From: an uncultured Anaerococcus sp.
GTDB taxonomy: Bacteria; Bacillota; Clostridia; Tissierellales; Peptoniphilaceae
DNA: 6,405 nucleotides
Assembly (NCBI GenBank): GCA_943913325.1
Contig: CALTXP010000084.1
Coordinates: 1 to 6,405 of the forward strand
Reading direction: 5' to 3'
Part shown: positions 1 to 4,428 of the stretch, one piece after another
Position numbering within the stretch: position 1 is the stretch's first letter
How the letters are laid out: each line of letters begins with the position of its first letter
Position numbers and translations under genes: made by a program
The notes under the pieces: generated by a model
What the model saw: only the letters and a program-made list of their open reading frames with translations
The model's database searches: none
What the model was told of the DNA's origin: nothing

Positions 1-7
1 ACTTATC

Positions 8-16
8 ATCACCTTT
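8..16 (-). promoter_or_regulatory. Ribosome binding site of the next leftward gene, beyond the left edge
   Basis: Read on the minus strand this is AAAGGTGAT, a good Shine-Dalgarno sequence, 47 bases after the stop of the 59-aa membrane protein gene. The start codon it would serve probably lies just outside the window. An ATG at 9-7 overlaps the site itself and is too close to be the start. This suggests the leftward operon continues. Confidence 0.4.
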
Positions 17-62
17 TTTGGTTTAATTAATTCATAGTATTTTAATACTGTCTCTTTCTCTT

Positions 63-96
63 ACTAGTAGACGTTATTACGTCTACTAGTTTTTTT
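63..96 (+). terminator. Perfect 11-bp hairpin followed by a T run, inside the 3' end of the 59-aa gene
   Basis: ACTAGTAGACG (63-73) pairs exactly with CGTCTACTAGT (80-90) around a 6-base loop, and T90-T96 follow on the plus strand. This is a rho-independent terminator for rightward transcripts. On the minus strand no T run follows, so it should not stop the leftward operon. The left arm overlaps the stop codon (66-64) and the right arm the last codons of the leftward 59-aa gene. No rightward gene ending here is visible, so it may block rightward transcripts entering from outside the window. Confidence 0.65.
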
Positions 97-243
97 AGTT
101 ACATTTAGCCATTTCTCCCAAAAGAACGAACTAAAAATTAAAGCGAACATCGAAATTCCTAATACTGTCGTGAAACCAGCACCTAACATTAATGTTATTA
201 TCATTGCGTTAAACATCGTCATGTAACTTAGTAAGTACTTCAT
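64..243 (-). CDS. Small hydrophobic phage protein, 59 aa, one or two membrane segments
   Basis: I do not recognise this gene. The 59-aa product starts MKYLLSYM and is hydrophobic from about residue 3 to 41, long enough for two short membrane helices meeting near GAGFTT (21-26). A basic tail (KKTSRRN) ends it, so a small inner-membrane protein is likely. The ATG overlaps the TGA of the preceding winged-HTH gene in an ATGA arrangement, and a Shine-Dalgarno GGAGAG lies about 7 bases upstream, so translation is probably coupled to that gene. Small membrane proteins are common in staphylococcal phage early regions and most have no known role. The last codons form one arm of a strong plus-strand terminator hairpin, which constrains the basic tail. 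Confidence 0.7.
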   Translation of the reverse strand: MKYLLSYMTMFNAMIITLMLGAGFTTVLGISMFALIFSSFFWEKWLNVTKKTSRRNNVY

Positions 244-455
244 TTTGTTCTCTCCAATTCTTTCAACACCTCATCAGAAATATTATGATAAGGAAATTTT
301 TCTCTAACTAATTGAATAGGTATCTTTCCTCTTATTGCAATGTAACCTTCTTCTTCTAGCTCTTGATTGAGCTCTCTAATTATTAAAGATGCTTTTGATT
401 TAGAAACCGATAATATTTGCGCTAACTCTTTTGCTTGAAGTGAGTTTTTAATCAT
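240..455 (-). CDS. Small winged helix-turn-helix DNA-binding protein, excisionase-like
   Basis: The 71-aa product has an N-terminal helix-turn-helix: LQAKELAQILSVSKSKAS (6-23) followed by a recognition-type helix rich in R, N and Q. A wing-like segment GYIAIRGKIP (37-46) follows, then IQLVREKF. This layout (HTH, GYI.IRG..P wing, helix) is seen in small phage and ICE excisionase-like proteins and in MerR/excisionase-type regulators. It would bind DNA, either as recombination directionality factor for the integrase at the right end or as a local regulator. No excisionase gene lies beside int, which makes the first role plausible; this is inference from fold and context. The Shine-Dalgarno AGGAGA sits 7 bases before the ATG. 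A minus-strand promoter candidate lies at 522-550. The stop overlaps the start of the next gene. Confidence 0.75.
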   Translation of the reverse strand: MIKNSLQAKELAQILSVSKSKASLIIRELNQELEEEGYIAIRGKIPIQLVREKFPYHNISDEVLKELERTK

Positions 456-511
456 GTTTATATCTCCTAATCTATTATTATTCTTTCGTCTAAAATTAAT
501 TTTTAACTCGA

Positions 512-541
512 TTATTACTTCTTTATCTTTTCATGTATAAT
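512..541 (+). promoter_or_regulatory. Promoter of the 67-aa gene
   Basis: A perfect -10 TATAAT at 536-541 has only weak -35 candidates (TTATTA 512-517, or TATTAC 513-518 at 17-bp spacing). Transcription would start near 548, only about 15 bases before the start codon. The -10 lies within a 5-bp inverted repeat, TTCAT (530-534) and ATGAA (540-544). Confidence 0.5.
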
Positions 542-550
542 GAATGACAA
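522..550 (-). promoter_or_regulatory. Leftward promoter for the winged-HTH gene, overlapping the divergent promoter
   Basis: On the minus strand a -35 TTGTCA (550-545) is followed after exactly 17 bases by GATAAA (527-522). This is 5/6 and 4/6 to consensus. It would start transcription near 515 and give a leader of about 60 bases before the ATG at 455. It would let the winged-HTH and 59-aa genes be expressed independently of the cro promoter. Confidence 0.4.
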
Positions 551-562
551 AGGGGGTTTATG

Positions 563-766
563 ATGAATAAGATTACGAAAGAAGAATTATCTGAGCTGAT
601 TAATCAAAGAAATGATTACGCCGAAGAAACATTTGCTGAAATGTTTCTAGAAAGGGATAGTGAAAACCCTAATGTCATAGCAAATAACTATTTTGAATCT
701 TTCGCACTTGCTAATGACAAGATGATTGAAAAATTGTTAAAGAATCTTGATTTATTAGAAGATTAA
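563..766 (+). CDS. Small acidic protein of unknown function, 67 aa, inserted antisense to the lytic operon
   Basis: I do not recognise this gene. The product (MNKITKEELSEL...) is acidic, with no cysteine and no membrane segment, and looks largely helical. Its C-terminal half ends in a leucine/lysine/acidic amphipathic stretch (MIEKLLKNLDLLED). Two ATGs stand in tandem at 560 and 563. I chose 563 because the Shine-Dalgarno AAGGGGG (550-556) leaves 6 bases to it but only 3 to the first. The gene runs against its neighbours, has its own -10 TATAAT, a leader of about 15 bases, and its own terminator just after the stop. That self-contained layout is typical of a phage moron. Small acidic phage proteins often bind host or phage proteins, but nothing here identifies a partner. 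Confidence 0.7.
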   Translation: MNKITKEELSELINQRNDYAEETFAEMFLERDSENPNVIANNYFESFALANDKMIEKLLKNLDLLED

Positions 767-775
767 ATCTTCATT

Positions 776-821
776 AGAGTTTCCTCTTCACTTGTGAAAG
801 TGTGATTAGGAATCTCTTTTT
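776..821 (+). terminator. Rho-independent terminator of the 67-aa gene
   Basis: AGAGtTTCCT (776-785) pairs with AGGAAtCTCT (808-817) with one internal mismatch. An inner CACTT/AAGTG pairing extends the hairpin, and T817-T821 follow. It lies 10 bases after the stop codon. The minus strand has no T run after this hairpin, so it acts on rightward transcription only. Confidence 0.7.
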
Positions 822-873
822 ATTAGGTAAATCTAATCCTATAAAAATTCTTTCCTTGCTCCATAATTCATTT

Positions 874-1362
874 CTATAGCAAACCAGGGATATTCCAACT
901 TGATTTATCTTCAAGTTCGTTGGGCTTGAAATCTTTAAACGCAATCATTATCAAGAATTGTTTAGTACGGTCGTAATCAACCTTTTGAATTGCTGTGTAA
1001 CGCGGAACATTGAAGTACTCTTTTAATCGAGTCCACATTGCACGAATGAATTGTCCTTTTTTCTTTTTGAATAATTCATTTTGGTAATTCATATTTACTG
1101 GTATACCGTTTCTGTAATACTCTCTTGTGAATTGGCTTGCTTTTGATTGAACAATTGACTGCAGTTCCTTTTGTTGTTCATAAGTTATAGGTACTTCTTT
1201 CTTGATTTCTTCTACCATATCTTCTACATATGACACTCGATTTTCGACACGATCTTCCATATCTAACATTCTTTCAATGATTTGTTCTAACTGTTGTCCT
1301 TGTTCGTTTGTTTGCTTAATGTGATTTTGTAAAAAGATTAATTCGTCTTTGCGTTTTGCCAT
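874..1362 (-). CDS. Stand-alone ORF6C-domain protein (antirepressor C-terminal domain)
   Basis: The 162-aa product has a coiled-coil N-terminal third (about 5-55, heptad-like) and then an ORF6C domain (about 56-145) with typical signatures: VPITYEQQKELQSIV (57-71), FTREYY (78-83), KKKKGQFIRAMWTRLKEYFNV (100-119 region) and RYTAIQKVDYD (121-131). ORF6C is normally the C-terminal half of phage antirepressors, fused to a BRO-N or similar DNA-binding domain in proteins of about 250 aa. No such N-terminal domain is present here, so this is a separate ORF6C protein rather than a full antirepressor. The start is supported by AGAGGA 7 bases before the ATG. It may bind DNA or partner with another regulator. 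The leftward mRNA reaching it must cross the oppositely oriented DUF2513 gene, as I see no convincing promoter of its own. Confidence 0.8.
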   Translation of the reverse strand: MAKRKDELIFLQNHIKQTNEQGQQLEQIIERMLDMEDRVENRVSYVEDMVEEIKKEVPITYEQQKELQSIVQSKASQFTREYYRNGIPVNMNYQNELFKKKKGQFIRAMWTRLKEYFNVPRYTAIQKVDYDRTKQFLIMIAFKDFKPNELEDKSSWNIPGLL

Positions 1363-1378
1363 TTTAATTCCTCTTTTC

Positions 1379-1387
1379 TGGTATAAT
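1379..1387 (+). promoter_or_regulatory. Extended -10 promoter of the DUF2513 gene
   Basis: TGGTATAAT is a perfect extended -10 (TGnTATAAT). The best -35 match, TTGCCA at 1356-1361, is 20 bp away, which is too long, but extended -10 promoters do not need a good -35. Transcription would start near 1394, at the foot of a hairpin that includes the ribosome binding site. Confidence 0.6.
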
Positions 1388-1395
1388 TTTTTTAT

Positions 1396-1411
1396 CTCCT
1401 ATCGAAAGGAG
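1396..1411 (+). promoter_or_regulatory. Leader hairpin pairing with the DUF2513 ribosome binding site
   Basis: CTCCT (1396-1400) is complementary to AGGAG (1407-1411), which is the core of the Shine-Dalgarno AAAGGAGGGG (1405-1414). The loop is ATCGAA. An outer TTATC (1392-1396) / GATAA (1414-1418) pairing is an alternative. The stem would form at the very 5' end of the mRNA and could limit ribosome access. It is short, so its strength is uncertain. Confidence 0.35.
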
Positions 1412-1420
1412 GGGATAAAT

Positions 1421-1801
1421 ATGAGACTAAACTATGATTGTATTCGTGATATATTACTGACTATTGAAGATATGGATTACACTTCACCAGGGATGATTAA
1501 AGAAAATTTTGAAAACCAAAGTAGAGTTAAAAAATATGAACCTATTCAAATTTTGTATACATTAAAACGTTTAAGCGATGCCGGGTTCATTAATGTTTTA
1601 TTTGCTAAAGGGGAAGCTTTTTATCACTTTTATAATGTCCACTCTATGACTTTTTCTGGTCACCAATTACTTGATGACATTAGAGATGAAAAAGTTTGGC
1701 AAAAGACTAAAGATAAAGCTTCAAAACTTTCATCGGTATCTATTCCAGTACTACAACAGCTCGCTACATCTGTTGCTAAACAAATGTTTGGTTTACAGTA
1801 A
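1421..1801 (+). CDS. DUF2513 family protein
   Basis: The 126-aa product matches the DUF2513 family, found widely on phages and other mobile elements and without an established function. Family-like features are MRLNYDCIRDILLTIED (1-17), ILYTLKRLSDAGFIN (44-58), SMTFSGHQLLDDIRDEKVW (75-93), KTKDKASK (95-102) and a C-terminal SVSIPVLQQLATSV (105-118). The first half resembles a winged-helix fold (helices followed by a small hairpin), so DNA binding is possible but not shown. The start at 1421 follows AAAGGAGGGG with a normal gap; an upstream in-frame ATG at 1349 lies before the promoter and is not used. The gene runs opposite to its neighbours, has its own extended -10 promoter, and its last 9 bases overlap the end of the leftward 58-aa gene. 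No clear terminator follows it. Confidence 0.85.
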   Translation: MRLNYDCIRDILLTIEDMDYTSPGMIKENFENQSRVKKYEPIQILYTLKRLSDAGFINVLFAKGEAFYHFYNVHSMTFSGHQLLDDIRDEKVWQKTKDKASKLSSVSIPVLQQLATSVAKQMFGLQ

Positions 1802-1969
1802 TTTGAACTCTAATCCATTAATTAAGACATATAAGTTTTTATTAATTTGTGGAAAGCGTTCAATCAAGTGGTCATAATTATCTACTAACTCATTAGATTC
1901 AAATATTGGTCGTCTATTACCTTTCTTGTCATAGTAGTAATAGATGACTTTTTGTTTTTCTTCTTGCAT
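1793..1969 (-). CDS. Small hypothetical phage protein, 58 aa
   Basis: I do not recognise this gene. The product begins MQEEKQKVIYYYYDKKGNRRP and ends NLYVLINGLEFKLL. A four-tyrosine run and the YYYDKKGNRRPIFES segment look like a short beta-hairpin start, followed by a helical middle (SNELVDNYDHLIERF). A very strong Shine-Dalgarno AGGAGGAAAGTA immediately precedes the ATG, and the gap to the stop of the preceding DUF3102-like gene is only 10 bases, so it is a member of the leftward early operon. Its stop lies inside the DUF2513 gene on the other strand, giving a 9-base tail-to-tail overlap. The good ribosome site and tight spacing make it likely to be real. Confidence 0.75.
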   Translation of the reverse strand: MQEEKQKVIYYYYDKKGNRRPIFESNELVDNYDHLIERFPQINKNLYVLINGLEFKLL

Positions 1970-1979
1970 TACTTTCCTC

Positions 1980-2897
1980 CTAATTTACGACGATTCTTCC
2001 GTTTAACATTGCTTCTAAATTGGTTGTAAATTCTTTCAGTAATGCTACATTTTCTTGTAGTCTTTCTTTTGACTTCGTATTCGCTTTGATGACTGTATCT
2101 AATCTATATGTCTCAACCGAATTTTCTTTGATGAAGTTCTGAATACTAATTGATATCTTGTGTGCGTTGATACTTGATTCACGTTCTAACCTCGTTAATT
2201 CTTTTTCTTCGTATGCTTGGTTGGGTTCACTAAAGCTGTTTCTGTATCGTTGTAATTCATCTCGTAGTTCATTAGCGTTATTACTTTCACGCTCAAATTT
2301 TTGTTTGAATTGTTCGAGTTGCTGTTGAACTTCATCAGGTACAACCTCTTTGATAACTTCTCGCTCAACCACTTCAGGTTCTCTATTCTGTTCATCTTCG
2401 AGTTTCTTACGTGCAATTTCTTCTGAACGTTGTGCTTGTTCTACTTGTGATTGGAGTTGAATGTTTTGTTGTTCGAGTTCTTCTTTATCTCTCTGAAGTT
2501 TTTTGTACTCTTTATGAGTTGTGATATCTCCGTCTAAAACTTTTTGTTTTAACTCCTCAGGCGCATTCTTTTTCATTACTTCTTTTTGTAATGATTTTGG
2601 GGCGTTTAAGAAATTATCTTTTTGAGTGTTTTCCAGATTTGTGGAAAACTGATTTAAATTAATGTAGTAATAAACTTGATGTTTATCTAAGCCGCCACTT
2701 TCGTACCACTTAACGAAAACACCTTCATGATGGTTGGCGAGTTTGTCTTGTGCTTTTTTTAATTCCTTACCTATCTTGATACGTGCATCTTCTGCTATAC
2801 CGTTGATTGTGTATTCGCGTTCTTTCAAAAATTCTGCCGTGTCATTATCTATAAGCGAATAATCAAATGTTTCATTCATATGTTCTATTTCAAACAA
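1980..2897 (-). CDS. DUF3102-like phage protein with long coiled coil, TTG start
   Basis: The 305-aa product has an N-terminal region (about 15-85) resembling DUF3102 proteins: a helix around IAEDARIKIGKELKKAQDKL (34-53), then GVFVKWYESGGLDKHQVYYYI (59-79), the shape of a helix-turn-helix-like module seen in phage and plasmid proteins. A segment NAPKSLQKEVMKKNAPEELKQKVLDG (98-123) follows, then a long charged coiled coil (about 128-220) rich in E, Q and K, then a helical C-terminal part (235-300). It is probably a dimeric DNA-associated protein of the early operon; its role is unknown. The start is TTG at 2897: AAAGGAGGTGA lies at the right distance from it, while the first in-frame ATG (2879) is about 18 bases further. 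It follows cro after 14 bases. Confidence 0.8.
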   Translation of the reverse strand: MFEIEHMNETFDYSLIDNDTAEFLKEREYTINGIAEDARIKIGKELKKAQDKLANHHEGVFVKWYESGGLDKHQVYYYINLNQFSTNLENTQKDNFLNAPKSLQKEVMKKNAPEELKQKVLDGDITTHKEYKKLQRDKEELEQQNIQLQSQVEQAQRSEEIARKKLEDEQNREPEVVEREVIKEVVPDEVQQQLEQFKQKFERESNNANELRDELQRYRNSFSEPNQAYEEKELTRLERESSINAHKISISIQNFIKENSVETYRLDTVIKANTKSKERLQENVALLKEFTTNLEAMLNGRIVVN

Positions 2898-2911
2898 TTA
2901 ACTCACCTCCT

Positions 2912-3148
2912 TTAAGTTATAACTTTCTTTTTACGTAAGTCTTCGTTAAAAAAAATATCTCTTCCTTCTTGAGGTGTTAAATCTAACGCGAAATAAATCC
3001 CGTTTATTACCGGATATGAAGGCTTGGTTCTTCCATGTATCATGTTCGATAATGTATCTCTGTTAACACCTATTTCTTCGGAAAGGGTTTTGATGTTGTG
3101 TTCTTTTAAAGCCATTTTCGATTTTAAAAGTTTAGTGTCAATAGGCAC
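2912..3148 (-). CDS. Cro-like HTH regulator, first gene of the early lytic operon
   Basis: The 78-aa product is a single HTH_3 (Cro/C1-type) domain: IKTLSEEIGVNRDTLSNMIHG (19-39) is the helix-turn-helix, followed by KPSYPVINGIYFALDLTPQEG (42-62) and a basic tail. Short XRE-type proteins of this form, divergent from the phage repressor, usually act as Cro, shutting off repressor transcription and committing to lytic growth. The start is GTG at 3148, preceded by AAAGGTGGTGA at a normal distance; in frame, a TGA lies just upstream, so no longer form exists. It is driven by the leftward promoter at 3181-3210 with a leader of about 26 bases. The stop codon adjoins the strong ribosome site of the next gene. 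Confidence 0.85.
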   Translation of the reverse strand: MPIDTKLLKSKMALKEHNIKTLSEEIGVNRDTLSNMIHGRTKPSYPVINGIYFALDLTPQEGRDIFFNEDLRKKKVIT

Positions 3149-3168
3149 TTCGTTTCACCACCTTTCGC

Positions 3169-3182
3169 ATTACGTAAGTAAT
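3169..3182. promoter_or_regulatory. Candidate operator dyad at the start of cro transcription
   Basis: ATTAC-GTAA-GTAAT is a perfect 5-bp inverted repeat with a 4-base centre, lying across the -10 edge and start point of the leftward promoter. A protein bound here would block cro transcription. The ten bases TTACGTAAGT (3170-3179) recur exactly at 2931-2940, near the 3' end of cro. Confidence 0.4.
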
Positions 3183-3210
3183 CTTATCATGGTCGTACAG
3201 AATAGGTCAA
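3181..3210 (-). promoter_or_regulatory. Leftward early promoter (PR-type) for cro and the lytic operon
   Basis: On the minus strand -35 TTGACC (3210-3205) is followed after 18 bases by TAAGAT (3186-3181), with a TG one base before the -10 (TGATAAGAT), making it an extended -10 promoter. The start point would be near 3174, 26 bases before the GTG of cro. Confidence 0.65.
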
Positions 3211-3218
3211 ACATTTCA

Positions 3219-3228
3219 CGAAAGTTTT
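3219..3228. promoter_or_regulatory. Candidate operator, CGAAAGTTTT box 1
   Basis: CGAAAGTTTT occurs here and again exactly 32 bases on, about three helical turns. It lies between the two divergent promoters, just upstream of the cro -35. The core GAAAGTTTT is near-palindromic. Confidence 0.4.
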
Positions 3229-3240
3229 TAAGAAAAAATA

Positions 3241-3269
3241 TTGCAAATCCCGAAAGTTTTCCTTATAAT
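3241..3269 (+). promoter_or_regulatory. Rightward promoter for the repressor gene
   Basis: -35 TTGCAA (3241-3246), a 17-base spacer, and a perfect -10 TATAAT (3264-3269). The start point would be near 3276, giving a 25-base leader that contains AAAAGGAG. The spacer contains the second CGAAAGTTTT box, so repressor or Cro bound there would cover the promoter. Confidence 0.7.
3251..3260. promoter_or_regulatory. Candidate operator, CGAAAGTTTT box 2
   Basis: This is a second exact copy of the box at 3219-3228, within GAAA-GT-TTTC (3252-3261), a perfect small dyad. It sits in the spacer of the repressor promoter. A third, inverted core (CTTTCG, 3162-3167) overlaps the ribosome site of cro. Confidence 0.4.
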
Positions 3270-3300
3270 ATAGTTATCAAGTAAAAGGAGCTGTATTACG

Positions 3301-3615
3301 ATGTGCTTTTCAAAAAGAATGAAACAATCAAGAGAAAAACAAGGTATGACTTTAGCTGAACTGGGAAGAAAAATCGGTAAAACTGAAGCTACTGTACAAC
3401 GTTATGAAAGCGGAAATATTAAAAATCTTAAAAATGATACTATTGAAAGTATAGCTACTGCATTAAATGTTAACCCTGCTTTCTTGATGGGTTGGATAGA
3501 AGATGTTGAGGAACAACCACAACATCGTGCAGCACATCTTGATGGTGATTTAACTGACGAAGAATGGCAAGAAATTCTTGATTACGCTGAATACATAAGA
3601 AGTAAAAGAAAATAA
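3301..3615 (+). CDS. Phage repressor, short ImmR/CI-like HTH protein
   Basis: The 104-aa product has an N-terminal HTH_3 domain (about 5-62): MTLAELGRKIGKTEATVQRYE (16-36) is the helix-turn-helix and NVNPAFLMGW (56-65) its usual end. After a linker (EEQPQHRAAHLDGD) comes a short helical tail LTDEEWQEILDYAEYIRSK (84-102), common at the ends of phage repressors. There is no peptidase S24/LexA-like autocleavage domain, so induction cannot work by RecA-stimulated self-cleavage as for lambda CI. The metallopeptidase gene right downstream suggests the ImmR/ImmA mode, in which the partner cleaves the repressor. It should hold the prophage silent by binding the 3149-3300 operators. The start has AAAAGGAG 10 bases upstream. 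Confidence 0.85.
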   Translation: MCFSKRMKQSREKQGMTLAELGRKIGKTEATVQRYESGNIKNLKNDTIESIATALNVNPAFLMGWIEDVEEQPQHRAAHLDGDLTDEEWQEILDYAEYIRSKRK

Positions 3616-3627
3616 AGGGTGTTTTAT

Positions 3628-4089
3628 GTGGGGAAATATGAGGATATGTTAATTGAACATGACTATATTGAAGTCATTGAATGTGATAACTTACCTAAAA
3701 GGTTATCTGGCTTGTGGCTTGGAGATATGATTTTAATTAATCGTAACTTACCTATTACTTCCAAACTTGAAACACTTGCAGAGGAACTCGCTCATAACGA
3801 ACTTACATATGGAAATATAGTTGATCAAAGTAGTTTTAATCATAGAAAATTTGAAGGTTATGCACGTAGGTTAGCCTATGAAAAGTTAGTCCCTCTTAAA
3901 GATATTGTAAAAGCATTTTTGCAAGGCATTCATGACTTGTATGAACTTGCAAATTTTTTTGAGGTTACAGAAGGTTTTGTCCAACAAAGTATTGCACATT
4001 ATAAACAAAAATATGGCTTAACAACTCGATGTGGTGATTATGTTATAGCATTTGAACCTTTAAGAGTTTTTGAGTACAAAGAAATATAG
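3628..4089 (+). CDS. ImmA/IrrE-like metallopeptidase, anti-repressor, with EExxH motif
   Basis: The 153-aa product resembles ImmA/IrrE (DUF955) zinc peptidases, which cleave the partner repressor and release the prophage. Landmarks are GLWLGDMILINRNL (28-41), the active-site helix TLAEELAHNELTYGNI (49-64) and FNHRKFEGYARRLAYE (70-85), whose E76 fits the third zinc ligand. The usual HExxH reads E52-E53-L-A-H56: the first His is Glu. EPLRVFEYK ends the protein. I place the start at GTG 3628, because AAAGGGTG (3614-3621) lies at the correct distance from it; a GTG at 3619 is inside that ribosome site, and an ATG at 3626 is out of frame. It starts 12 bases after the repressor stop, in one operon with it. 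Confidence 0.85.
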   Translation: MGKYEDMLIEHDYIEVIECDNLPKRLSGLWLGDMILINRNLPITSKLETLAEELAHNELTYGNIVDQSSFNHRKFEGYARRLAYEKLVPLKDIVKAFLQGIHDLYELANFFEVTEGFVQQSIAHYKQKYGLTTRCGDYVIAFEPLRVFEYKEI

Positions 4090-4185
4090 TAGAAGATAAA
4101 TCTATATATTGGTGAAAAAGTTATTTGGCTTTGAAACCAAATGAAAAATATAGGATAGATAAATTTATGAATGATGAAATTACAA

Positions 4186-4191
4186 TATAAT
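4186..4191 (+). promoter_or_regulatory. Possible -10 for the 55-aa/capA pair
   Basis: A perfect TATAAT stands in the 168-base gap between immA-like and the 55-aa gene, but the -35 region (ATTTAT, 4163-4168, 17-base spacer) is poor. It would let the cargo genes be expressed apart from the repressor. The rest of the gap holds no gene; a small ATTTGG/CCAAAT hairpin lies at 4123-4142. Confidence 0.3.
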
Positions 4192-4257
4192 TGCTAGTCA
4201 AAAGTTATTTTAATGAAAGGTCAATTTAATAAACTACATGCAAAAAGGGGACTATGA

Positions 4258-4425
4258 ATGAAGATTTTAAACTATCATATTAGCTATGATCATATTGAGG
4301 ATTTATACACTGTTACAGCCGAAACTGATAACGGAAAAACTTTCTGTTACACATTTTCAGATATGTATACTTTAAAAGAGGTTAGAGAAACGTTAGAGAG
4401 AATTGCACGTGAGATAGATGAATAA
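4258..4425 (+). CDS. Small protein of unknown function, 55 aa, upstream partner of capA
   Basis: I do not recognise this gene. The product reads as a short beta-rich start (MKILNYHISYDHIEDLYTVT) followed by TDNGKTFCYTF and a C-terminal amphipathic helix (LKEVRETLERIAREID). It has one cysteine (C30) and no membrane segment or signal peptide, so it is probably cytoplasmic. The ATG at 4258 follows AAAAAGGGG with a 7-base gap; an overlapping ATG at 4254 gives only a short out-of-frame peptide. The stop lies 3 bases before the first possible ATG of capA, so the two are almost certainly on one mRNA and possibly coupled. Whether it serves CapA or is an unrelated phage gene is not visible. Confidence 0.7.
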   Translation: MKILNYHISYDHIEDLYTVTAETDNGKTFCYTFSDMYTLKEVRETLERIAREIDE

Positions 4426-4428
4426 ATT

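Noticed and set aside
36..49. AGTATT/AATACT inverted repeat near the left edge
   Set aside because: AT-rich 6-bp stem with a 2-base loop and no supporting context; likely chance.
1349..1420. Longer N-terminus of the DUF2513 protein from ATG 1349
   Set aside because: That start precedes the promoter, lacks a ribosome site, and the family begins at MRLNYD-like sequence (1421).
1802..1845. Terminator after the DUF2513 gene
   Set aside because: Only AT-rich self-complementary ATTAAT pieces and a T5 run are seen, with no stable stem.
1671..1877. Open frame of 68 codons on the plus strand
   Set aside because: It overlaps DUF2513 in another frame and the 58-aa gene on the other strand, without a start signal.
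2195..2416. Open frame of 73 codons on the minus strand
   Set aside because: It lies wholly inside the DUF3102-like gene in another frame and has no ribosome site of its own.
3024..3284. Open frame of 86 codons on the plus strand
   Set aside because: It is antisense to cro and runs through the promoter region; no ribosome site and no protein-like pattern.
4123..4142. ATTTGG/CCAAAT inverted repeat after the ImmA-like gene
   Set aside because: The stem is 6 bp with no T run after it, so it is too weak to call a terminator or operator.
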